A stretch of 32,197 nt of DNA from Ignavibacteriota bacterium (lineage in GTDB: Bacteria > Bacteroidota > Ignavibacteria > UBA10030): positions 1 to 32,197 of the forward strand of contig PLMS01000145.1 of NCBI GenBank assembly GCA_003142575.1. The letters run 5' to 3'. The notes beneath the pieces were generated by a model. That model searched no databases. It saw only the letters and a program-made list of their open reading frames with translations, and was not told the DNA's origin. Made by a program: the position numbers and the translations under genes. Positions 1-7,632 of the stretch are shown here, one piece after another. Each line of letters opens with the position of its first letter. Within the stretch, counting starts at the first letter, position 1.

Positions 1-206
1 AATCACGTCCCTACAAAAGCAAAAACAAAATATAGGCCTCCGGCTGAGTCGGACGCTACACAGGCGATGATAACATCGGACGTTGGCGAGTAAGTGATCC
101 GGTCGGGGACCGCCTGCCTGCCACAGGCAGGGATTGTACGAAGCATTTGTGAAATGCCAAACACTATCCAATCAAATTTTGCATCACGTGTCCGATATAA
201 TCGCAG
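1..206. other. gene-poor left edge with short open frames
   Basis: No complete gene is visible. Frame 1 is open from the edge to TAA at 91-93 (30 codons) and could be the tail of a gene outside the window, but I do not recognise it. Frame 3 is open from 48 to TGA at 150-152 and reads IGRWRVSDPVGDRLP in part, faintly like the GRW..xDP motif of RHS/YD-repeat proteins, with no start codon. Two perfect inverted repeats follow (113-131 and 143-157). This is either decayed coding DNA or an intergenic repeat element. Confidence 0.25.
113..131. repeat. perfect 8-bp inverted repeat (hairpin)
   Basis: CCTGCCTG, a 3-nt CCA spacer, then CAGGCAGG. The arms are perfectly complementary and much more GC-rich than the surroundings. 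It lies downstream of the tyrosine phenol-lyase stop, read on the minus strand, but no T-tract follows, so a classical terminator is not supported. A short dispersed palindromic element is an alternative. A weaker perfect hairpin (GCATTT/AAATGC) is at 143-157. I see no second complete copy in this window. Confidence 0.45.
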
Positions 207-1622
<1,416 letters not shown>

Positions 1623-1632
1623 TTATGCAGAG

Positions 1633-1661
1633 AAGTTAGCCGATTTTCGATTTATATTCAA
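1633..1661 (-). promoter_or_regulatory. putative promoter of tpl
   Basis: On the minus strand, TTGAAT (1661-1656), a 17-bp spacer, then TAACTT (1638-1633). The predicted transcript would start near 1626, about 34 nt before the tpl ATG. The -10 is a weak sigma70 match but fits the TAnnTT pattern shared by eight other units in this window. Confidence 0.4.
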
Positions 1662-1674
1662 GTTGTACGTTTTC

Positions 1675-1703
1675 TTGCATTTCTTTGCTTGTTCACCTAT
1701 CTT
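1675..1703 (+). promoter_or_regulatory. putative promoter of the deoxyribosyltransferase-like/LOG unit
   Basis: TTGCAT (1675-1680), 17 bp, TATCTT (1698-1703). The predicted start is near 1710, about 50 nt before the GTG at 1761. Its -35 is only 13 bp from the -35 of the divergent tpl promoter, so the two sit back to back. Confidence 0.45.
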
Positions 1704-1760
1704 CTGAACAAATATGACTGTGGACTTGACCCCACACAACAGCGTTTTTAAGGAGAGCTT

Positions 1761-2249
1761 GTGGCACATAAACGAATGCATGTATATCTTTCTGGAGGAA
1801 TGGAGTACGCTCTCAATGAGGGAAAAGACTGGCGTTTGGATATCGAGAATTGGATTCAGAAATCCTTGAAGCATAAAGTTTTTAATCCCAATGTAGCGAG
1901 TGATCAATATCTCCGTAAAGTGTTGCATAAGAACAATTTTAGAAGTCTTAAATCAACAAATATCGAAACATATATCAAGATTGTTCAGAAATTTGTTATC
2001 CAAGATTCAAAAGAAATTGCAACTCGATCTGATTATGTGATTTGTTATTGGGATATGAGTGCTCAGCGAGGAGCTGGGACCAAAGGTGAGCTTACGATTG
2101 CTAAGTATTTCATGAAACCCGTCTATTTAGTCACGCAGGTGCCGAAAGAAAAAATTCCTGGATGGGTTCTTGGATGTGTAACAGAATTTTTTAGTTCATT
2201 TGAAGATTTGAAAGAGTATTTAATACAGAATTATACTTCAACTCACTAA
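1761..2249 (+). CDS. nucleoside 2-deoxyribosyltransferase-like protein
   Basis: A 162-aa protein with the fold signature of the nucleoside deoxyribosyltransferase superfamily. It has an N-terminal strand with YLSGGM (residues 9-14), then D91 in RSDYVICYWDMS, then GTKGELTIA, where E110 sits at the position of the family's nucleophilic Glu, then the strand KPVYLV. Known members cleave or transfer the N-glycosidic bond of (deoxy)nucleosides; the substrate here cannot be read from sequence. The start is GTG at 1761, supported by AAGGAG (1750-1755) 5 nt upstream. The next in-frame ATG (1776) is too far from that site. It is followed 20 nt later by a LOG-family gene, so the pair is probably co-transcribed. 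It may be a hydrolase rather than a transferase. Confidence 0.65.
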   Translation: MAHKRMHVYLSGGMEYALNEGKDWRLDIENWIQKSLKHKVFNPNVASDQYLRKVLHKNNFRSLKSTNIETYIKIVQKFVIQDSKEIATRSDYVICYWDMSAQRGAGTKGELTIAKYFMKPVYLVTQVPKEKIPGWVLGCVTEFFSSFEDLKEYLIQNYTSTH

Positions 2250-2269
2250 GCTATGAAAGAAGGGATAGT

Positions 2270-3106
2270 GTGAAAAAAACGCCGCGACCAAAAGCATATC
2301 ATAATATTGATTTCCTCAATGGACCAAGCGCTCGTCCGATTCGCTTGCTGTCTGAACTTCTTGAACCGCAACAGCAACTTCGTCGAGAAGGAGTAAAAGA
2401 TACAATCGTTTTTTTTGGCTCTGCTCGATTTAAATCTAAATTGCAATGTAGTAAATTGTTAAAGGATCTGACTATAAAGCTAAAAAAATCAAGAAGAAAG
2501 CATGGAAACATTCAACAGTTGATAGAAGATGCAAGAGCTGATTATCGGATGTCCCAATACTATGAAGATGCTGTCCAACTTTCAAAAAAGCTTACTCAAT
2601 GGACACAGACTCTGCAACAACCATTTCGATTCGTTATTTGCTCAGGCGGTGGTCCAGGTATTATGGAAGCAGCGAACAAAGGAGCAGCTTTAGCGAAAGG
2701 AAGATCGATCGGGTTCAATGTGAGTCTTCCTTTTGAACAATTTGCCAATCCTTATATCACACCAGAGTTGAATTTTGAATTCCATTACTTCTTTATGCGA
2801 AAATTCTGGTTCGTGTATTTAGCCAAGGCATTTGTGATGTTTCCTGGTGGTTTTGGAACGATGGATGAGCTGATGGAGGTGTTAACACTTGTACAAACGA
2901 AAAAACTCAGAAAGAAAGTGACTATCCTTTTGTACGGCAAAGATTTTTGGAGTGAAGTATTGAATTTTGATGCTTTGATGAAGCATAGGGTTATTAGTCC
3001 TGAGGATCTTAAGATATTTCGAATTGTTGACACACCCGAAGAAGCGTTTACTCATCTCGTGAAGGAATTGCGTTCAAATTATCCATTAGAAACAGCTTCA
3101 TCTTGA
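2270..3106 (+). CDS. LOG-family protein (putative nucleotide 5'-monophosphate phosphoribohydrolase)
   Basis: A 278-aa Rossmann-fold protein of the LOG ('lysine decarboxylase-like') family. Motifs in order: FFGSAR (48-53), SGGGPGIMEAANKGA (125-139), FHYFFMRK with R177, and the family hallmark PGGFGTMDE (192-200), followed by LTLVQTKK. LOG enzymes release the base from nucleoside 5'-monophosphates; the old 'lysine decarboxylase' name is a misnomer. It is longer than the usual 180-240 aa because of an N-terminal extension and a basic/helical insertion (about 60-115) between the first two motifs. The start is GTG with AGAAGGG upstream; a GTG two bases earlier runs straight into a stop. It is downstream of, and probably in one transcript with, the deoxyribosyltransferase-like gene. 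No clear terminator follows. Confidence 0.8.
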   Translation: MKKTPRPKAYHNIDFLNGPSARPIRLLSELLEPQQQLRREGVKDTIVFFGSARFKSKLQCSKLLKDLTIKLKKSRRKHGNIQQLIEDARADYRMSQYYEDAVQLSKKLTQWTQTLQQPFRFVICSGGGPGIMEAANKGAALAKGRSIGFNVSLPFEQFANPYITPELNFEFHYFFMRKFWFVYLAKAFVMFPGGFGTMDELMEVLTLVQTKKLRKKVTILLYGKDFWSEVLNFDALMKHRVISPEDLKIFRIVDTPEEAFTHLVKELRSNYPLETASS

Positions 3107-3120
3107 TGTAATTACAAAAT

Positions 3121-3149
3121 TTGGATTTGCCAACGGCATTTCATATATT
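3121..3149 (+). promoter_or_regulatory. putative ssrA promoter
   Basis: TTGGAT (3121-3126), 17 bp, TATATT (3144-3149). Transcription would begin near 3156, giving a 5' leader of about 24 nt before the mature tmRNA end at 3180. This fits the known RNase P processing of pre-tmRNA. TATTCT at 3169-3174 is an alternative -10 but would leave no leader to process. Confidence 0.5.
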
Positions 3150-3179
3150 TACATAAGCTTCAGTTCGATATTCTTTGTT

Positions 3180-3547
3180 GGGGGTGATTTGGCTTCGACG
3201 GGGACGAGGAAGCTTAAGACTGCATGCCGTGGTCGCCGTGTCCACGATAAAAAGCGGCAAACACATAAGTGCAAATTACGATTACGCACTGGCTGCCTAA
3301 TAACATTAGGTAACCCGTTCACTCAGATTTGGCCCATCAAGTTTGGGATGAACGTCGCTTATATGGGATAGCTTATTCTTGTACTCGAGGAGAATAAGTA
3401 AATCCGTTGAAAAACGGATCACTTGAGTTGGCGTAAGGTAAATCCAGCCTGGCGGAGTTCCCTTGCGCGAGATTAAAAGACAGGATACGCATGTAGATGT
3501 TTTAGGAGTCTTCTCTTCGGACCGGGGTTCGACTCCCCGCACCTCCA
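3180..3547 (+). ncRNA. ssrA: transfer-messenger RNA (tmRNA), one-piece form
   Basis: The 5' end GGGGGTG pairs with CACCTCC near the 3' end (3540-3546, one G-U pair), leaving A3547 as discriminator. The genome continues with CAC, so the terminal CCA is probably added after transcription. The conserved TTTGGCTTCGACGGGG lies near the 5' end, and the T-arm GGGGTTCGACTCCCC near the 3' end. The tag frame begins with resume codon GCA at 3271, preceded by ATAAGT, and reads ANYDYALAA, then TAA at 3298-3300. Its ALAA end is the standard protease-recognition tail. tmRNA with SmpB (not in this window) rescues stalled ribosomes. It lies between the LOG gene and dapF, both on the same strand. Confidence 0.96.
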
Positions 3548-3617
3548 CACAACTGGAGCTGTATGATATAACATCCTGCCATAATAAATTATAAACAAAC
3601 TACAGTTAAATGAAAAC

Positions 3618-4439
3618 TTGAAGATCGAATTCGTAAAAATGTCCGGTGCGGGCAACGATTTTATTGTCATAGATAATCGATCGGCGATGATTATCGATGG
3701 AGCAGCTCTTGCAAGAAAAATATGCGATCGTCACTGGGGAGTAGGTGCGGATGGTCTATTGCTTCTTGAATCAAGTAATAAAGTTTCCTATCGAATGATG
3801 TACTACAACGCTGATGGAAGTTATGGTGGAATGTGCGGCAATGGAGGCAGGTGCATAGCAATGTTTGCTTTTCAGAAGAAGATTGCCGGTAAAGATCACA
3901 AGTTTGAAGCATTGGGTCATATTTATGCTGCATCAATTATGGCAGAAGATGTTTCGCTCGACATGCGAGATCCTGTTTCCATTAGTAAAATACGATATTT
4001 ATCAATCGGCAAGAAAAAGATAGCGTACCAATTCATAGATACTGGTTCACCGCATATTGTCATAAACATAGCCGAATTTAGCAAGAATGGCGACCTTGAT
4101 AGATTCGATGTGATGCATTGGGGAAAAATACTGCGTTGGCAAAAGAAATTTACTCCGGCAGGAACCAACGTAAACTTTATGAAAAAATTGGAATCTGGGG
4201 CAATCCAACTCAGAACATTCGAACGAGGTGTAGAAGCAGAGACTCTTGCATGTGGTACTGGTTCAATAGCCACTGCTATAATCGCAAGTAACAAATGGAA
4301 GTTAAGGCCACCCATCACAATCATTCCAACAAGCAAAATTCCTCTTATTGTAGAATTTGATTTGAACGACTCAAGCATTCAAAATGTAAAGTTGAGAGGT
4401 CCTGCAGTTGTAACATTTGATGGAAATCTGGATGTATAA
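3618..4439 (+). CDS. dapF: diaminopimelate epimerase
   Basis: Converts LL- to meso-diaminopimelate in lysine and peptidoglycan synthesis, in the cytoplasm. At 273 aa it has the usual length. Both catalytic cysteines are visible: C73 in GGMCGNGGRC and C212 in ETLACGTGS. The N-terminal KMSGAGNDF is the family signature. The start is TTG at 3618: the first beta strand (KIEFV) precedes the signature, the only later choice (ATG at 3639) would remove it, and the ATG at 3610 is in another frame and stops after three codons. The ribosome-binding site is weak. No other lysine gene is adjacent. It may be read through from ssrA, since I see no separate promoter of the local type. It converges on purL. 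Confidence 0.95.
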   Translation: MKIEFVKMSGAGNDFIVIDNRSAMIIDGAALARKICDRHWGVGADGLLLLESSNKVSYRMMYYNADGSYGGMCGNGGRCIAMFAFQKKIAGKDHKFEALGHIYAASIMAEDVSLDMRDPVSISKIRYLSIGKKKIAYQFIDTGSPHIVINIAEFSKNGDLDRFDVMHWGKILRWQKKFTPAGTNVNFMKKLESGAIQLRTFERGVEAETLACGTGSIATAIIASNKWKLRPPITIIPTSKIPLIVEFDLNDSSIQNVKLRGPAVVTFDGNLDV

Positions 4440-4573
4440 ACAACAAGTATGGAGATGGGACGATCAATGAAGTCGTATCAAGTATTGTCGGGAGAAAAGC
4501 TGCGGTAGAAGTCAAACTGGCGCCAAGTCAAATACGCTTCATGATACCGAAAGAACAAGTAAATGAGCTATAA
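4421..4573 (+). pseudogene. possible decayed tail of an ABC-transporter ATPase (TOBE-like)
   Basis: In the gap between dapF and purL, and overlapping the last 19 bases of dapF in another frame, a 50-codon stretch is open between TGA at 4418-4420 and TAA at 4571-4573, without any ATG, GTG or TTG start. Its translation is protein-like: SSIVGRKAAVEVKL, then QIRFMIPKEQVNEL. The alternating hydrophobic pattern with 'f-x-I-P-x-E' resembles the TOBE domain at the C-terminus of CysA/ModC/PotA-type ATPases. That resemblance is from memory and weak. It could be a chance open frame. Confidence 0.2.
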
Positions 4574-4611
4574 TGTATATTATGCAGAATAGCCTAATCC
4601 CCTTTTTGCTG

Positions 4612-6876
4612 TTATTCCTCTTCTATCGGCATTTTCAATTCGATTGATTTGTAATATGCATTGAGAACTTCCTCGACGGATAAATCGATAATCGTGCCTA
4701 TCTGTAGTTGCCGTTTCTTTGTAATGATTCCAATTTGTTTTGCATCGATAGAAAATCTTTTTGCCTCCATCAAGATGCTTGTTAACTTCTCCGGTTTACA
4801 TGAAACTATAACTCTTGACTGAGATTCTCCAAATAATAAGAAGTCATGCCGAATTTTCTCTAAACTGTTTATATCAATCTGACATCCTAACCCTCCTGAT
4901 CCACTCAGACTTTCTACCAGTGTTACTGCCAATCCACCATCTGAGACATCGTGCATAGATCTGACGAGCCCTTGGATAGCAAAAGTCTGACATATCTTGT
5001 GAAGACGCGCTTCGTATTCTAAATCTATGCTTGGAGCATCACCAAGAGTCTCGTTCTGTCTCATCGCAAGATATTCCGAGCCACCGACTTCACCCAGATT
5101 AATACCCAATTCGATGATTATATCACCTGGTGTTTTAAATTCTGAATTTACTGCTTTATCGACATCATCCAACAAACCCAGCATACCTATAACAGGCGTA
5201 GGAATAATAGCTCCACTTGGTCCTTCATTGTAAAAGCTGACGTTTCCTCCAGTAACAGGCGTCGAAAATGTAATACATGCTTCTTTCATGCCAGCAATTG
5301 CTTCGACAAATTGCCAATAGATCTCAGGATCATAAGGATTACCAAAATTCAAGCAATTTGTTATTGCGATTGGCTTAGCTCCGACGCATGCAACATTTCT
5401 CGCCGCCTCTGCCACTGCTATCTGCGTTCCACGCCTTGGGTTCAAATATACAAATCGTGCATTACAATCAGTCTTAAGTGCTAGAGCCTTATTTGTTCCT
5501 TTTAAACGAATTACAGCGGCGTCTGAATCTGATAGTCTAACACTATTCGATCGCACCATCGAATCATATTGCTCATATACCCATCGCTTACTGGCTATCG
5601 ATGGTCGCTTCAACAAGTCGATTAACGTCTTATTTAAATCTTTCAGAATTGGTAAGGAAGATGAATTAAATTTTCTGCATTTTTCCAGGTATGCTGGTAC
5701 TCGTGTTTCTCGAATATAAACTGGTGCACCTCCCCCAAGAACAAGCGGATCTGCTGGAAGATTTGCAACAACTTCATTATTCAATCTGATTGTTATGTCA
5801 GGTTTATTCTCGACTATACCTATTATCTCTGATTCTATATCCCACTTATGAAAGATGTTAGCGACTTCTTGCTCGTGTCCATTCTTGACTATAAAAAGCA
5901 TTCGCTCTTGTGATTCCGATAGCAAGATTTCATAAGGCGTCATTTCCTTTTCGCGTAGAGGAATTTTTTCCAGATCAATTGTCATCCCTGATTTTCCTCT
6001 TGCACTCATTTCCGATGTGGAACAAGTAATACCTGCAGCTCCCATATCTTGTACACCGATAATATATCCACTTTCTATTGCCTCTAAAGTAGATTCGAGT
6101 AATATTTTTCCGGCAAAAGGGTCGCCTACTTGGACGGATGACTTCTTTGCTTCAGATTGTTCAGAAATTTCCTCCGATGCAAAGGTGGCTCCGTGAATTC
6201 CATCACGACCAGTTTTTGAACCTACGATCATGACGATATTCCCCTGTCCTTTTGCAATCGCTTTGGCGACTTTCCCGTGCTCTACAATGCCGACAGCCAT
6301 AGCATTTAAGAGTGGATTATCTCTGTAAGAATCGTCAAAATATACTTCACCGGCTACAGTTGGAACACCAAAGCTGTTTCCGTAATCAGCTATTCCTTTT
6401 ACGACACGTCTAAACAGGTGTCTTACTTTCGGATTTGCAAGTTCACCAAATCTTAACGAGTTAAGTACAGCAATCGGTCGAGCACCCATTGAGAAAATAT
6501 CTCGTAGAATCCCTCCAACTCCTGTTGCAGCACCTTGATAAGGCTCAACAGCTGAAGGATGATTATGGCTTTCTATTTTGAAAGCAACTGCTAGACCATC
6601 TCCTATATCAACGAGTCCAGCATTCTCTTCGCCAGCTTCTACTAACAAATGTGGACCTTTACGCGGTAATGTTTTTAACTGGGCAATCGAATTCTTATAG
6701 CTGCAATGTTCACTCCACATAACACTAAAGATACCTAATTCGGTAAATGTCGGCACACGGCCTAATATTGCATTAATACGGTCATATTCTTTTTTTAAAA
6801 GTCCATGTTCAAGTGCAAGTTCTAATGTGACTTTGGGATCCTCACCTCTACTCGGTTGATTCTTCGCTCTTTTCAT
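4612..6876 (-). CDS. purL: phosphoribosylformylglycinamidine synthase subunit PurL
   Basis: ATP-dependent amidation of FGAR to FGAM, step 4 of purine synthesis. At 754 aa it is the small PurL form that works with separate PurS and PurQ, neither of which is in this window. Diagnostic motifs: [11 protein letters not shown] (about 53-63), then [20 protein letters not shown] and the glycine-rich GAATGVGGI that follow, [17 protein letters not shown], and [12 protein letters not shown] in the second half. The repeated AIRS-like halves are complete. It is the last gene of the yqeY-to-purL chain, 30 nt after the biotin carrier gene. The ribosome-binding site (AAGG) is distant from the ATG. It converges on dapF, with no T-rich terminator between the two. 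Confidence 0.97.
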   Translation of the reverse strand: MKRAKNQPSRGEDPKVTLELALEHGLLKKEYDRINAILGRVPTFTELGIFSVMWSEHCSYKNSIAQLKTLPRKGPHLLVEAGEENAGLVDIGDGLAVAFKIESHNHPSAVEPYQGAATGVGGILRDIFSMGARPIAVLNSLRFGELANPKVRHLFRRVVKGIADYGNSFGVPTVAGEVYFDDSYRDNPLLNAMAVGIVEHGKVAKAIAKGQGNIVMIVGSKTGRDGIHGATFASEEISEQSEAKKSSVQVGDPFAGKILLESTLEAIESGYIIGVQDMGAAGITCSTSEMSARGKSGMTIDLEKIPLREKEMTPYEILLSESQERMLFIVKNGHEQEVANIFHKWDIESEIIGIVENKPDITIRLNNEVVANLPADPLVLGGGAPVYIRETRVPAYLEKCRKFNSSSLPILKDLNKTLIDLLKRPSIASKRWVYEQYDSMVRSNSVRLSDSDAAVIRLKGTNKALALKTDCNARFVYLNPRRGTQIAVAEAARNVACVGAKPIAITNCLNFGNPYDPEIYWQFVEAIAGMKEACITFSTPVTGGNVSFYNEGPSGAIIPTPVIGMLGLLDDVDKAVNSEFKTPGDIIIELGINLGEVGGSEYLAMRQNETLGDAPSIDLEYEARLHKICQTFAIQGLVRSMHDVSDGGLAVTLVESLSGSGGLGCQIDINSLEKIRHDFLLFGESQSRVIVSCKPEKLTSILMEAKRFSIDAKQIGIITKKRQLQIGTIIDLSVEEVLNAYYKSIELKMPIEEE

Positions 6877-6906
6877 GTTTCAATAATTACCTTTATAATA
6901 AAATAT

Positions 6907-7482
6907 TTAAATCTCAATAATTCTTAGTAATTCATCATTTCGTTCAACTGTTGCACCTGGTTGGACGAATACCGATTCAATTTTGCATTGCTGCAATGTC
7001 CTGATTTCGTTTTCCATCTTCATAGCTTCAAGCACAAGCAGCACGCCGCCCATTTGTACAATCATGCCCTGATGAGCTAATACTTTTGTTATTAATCCCG
7101 GCATCGGAGCACGGAGAGTGATTGATTTCGAAATATGGGGTTTCCTAAGCAGCCACGATTGCGCGACCAAGGATCGTTGATCATCAACAATCGCCTCCAT
7201 CAATGAACCATTAACATTGACTTGAAGTTTCGAAGATAATTTCGTCGATACCGTTACTGATTTACTCTCGTAGAAGTCTGAGATCGTTATTTCAAAACTG
7301 GAGTCAAACAAATTCAAGGCATACATGTCATCTTTGATCTTTCGAAAATTGATTGTGTATGCTACATCATTTACCGTTACGCTTTTTCCATCACCTACGC
7401 AAACTTTATAAATTTCATTACTTATATTGACTAAGTACTCTCCTCTATTTAGCGCAACCCACTTATTCGCCTCTTTTTCCAT
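6907..7482 (-). CDS. biotin/lipoyl-attachment protein (biotin carboxyl carrier subunit)
   Basis: A 191-aa protein ending in a typical biotinyl domain (about 120-191). It has APMPGLI for the first half of the barrel and EAMKMEN, with K155 as the predicted biotinylated lysine. The first ~110 residues are beta-rich and lack a Pro/Ala linker, unlike AccB of acetyl-CoA carboxylase and more like carriers of acyl-CoA carboxylases or decarboxylases (propionyl/methylmalonyl/oxaloacetate type). The enzyme is an inference: no carboxylase or carboxyltransferase gene is nearby. The ATG at 7482 has AGAAGGA 6-7 nt upstream. That site, and the first 34 bases of the gene, lie inside the preceding 58-aa gene, which suggests translational coupling. 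Confidence 0.85.
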   Translation of the reverse strand: MEKEANKWVALNRGEYLVNISNEIYKVCVGDGKSVTVNDVAYTINFRKIKDDMYALNLFDSSFEITISDFYESKSVTVSTKLSSKLQVNVNGSLMEAIVDDQRSLVAQSWLLRKPHISKSITLRAPMPGLITKVLAHQGMIVQMGGVLLVLEAMKMENEIRTLQQCKIESVFVQPGATVERNDELLRIIEI

Positions 7483-7625
7483 TCTGATTCCTTCTTGACA
7501 AAGTTTTGTTTAGGATGTCTGCGAGGTATTGTTCCATGTTGAACCAATGCAGCTATAATAGCAGCTGCCATACGTTCTTTCTTTAATTCGTCTTGTTCTT
7601 TGTGATGTTCATTTATCTTTGACAT
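7449..7625 (-). CDS. 58-aa small protein, possible ancillary subunit of a biotin-dependent carboxylase
   Basis: A short gene between mutS2 and the biotin carrier gene. The ATG at 7625 is 7 nt after the mutS2 stop, and the stop is at 7449-7451, inside the carrier gene. The protein starts MSKINEHHKEQDELKKE, continues with an Ala-rich helix MAAAIIAALVQHG, then a basic, Pro-containing stretch and an end with W49 and KKRRISGLR. The layout 'Ala-rich helix, linker, W, R..GL' resembles the tiny epsilon/delta subunits encoded beside the biotin carriers of acyl-CoA carboxylases and Na+-pumping decarboxylases. This is a family-pattern inference, not a match. Translation is supported by tight packing and the 34-bp overlap with the next gene. 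Its own ribosome-binding site is weak, so it may depend on coupling from mutS2. Confidence 0.6.
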   Translation of the reverse strand: MSKINEHHKEQDELKKERMAAAIIAALVQHGTIPRRHPKQNFVKKESEWKKRRISGLR

Positions 7626-7632
7626 ATTTTAC

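Noticed and set aside
1623-1928. 101-codon minus-strand frame covering both divergent promoters
   Set aside because: It overlaps the well-supported deoxyribosyltransferase-like gene and the shared promoter region, and has no recognisable motif.
3169-3174. TATTCT as the ssrA -10
   Set aside because: Transcription would begin at the mature 5' end and leave nothing for RNase P. TTGGAT-17-TATATT upstream fits better.
3189-3371. 60-codon open frame within tmRNA
   Set aside because: It starts inside the conserved tmRNA 5' domain. Only the short tag frame at 3271-3300 is translated.
3923-4378. 151-codon open frame antisense to dapF
   Set aside because: It mirrors dapF, which has all catalytic residues. 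The antisense product shows no motif and no ribosome-binding site.
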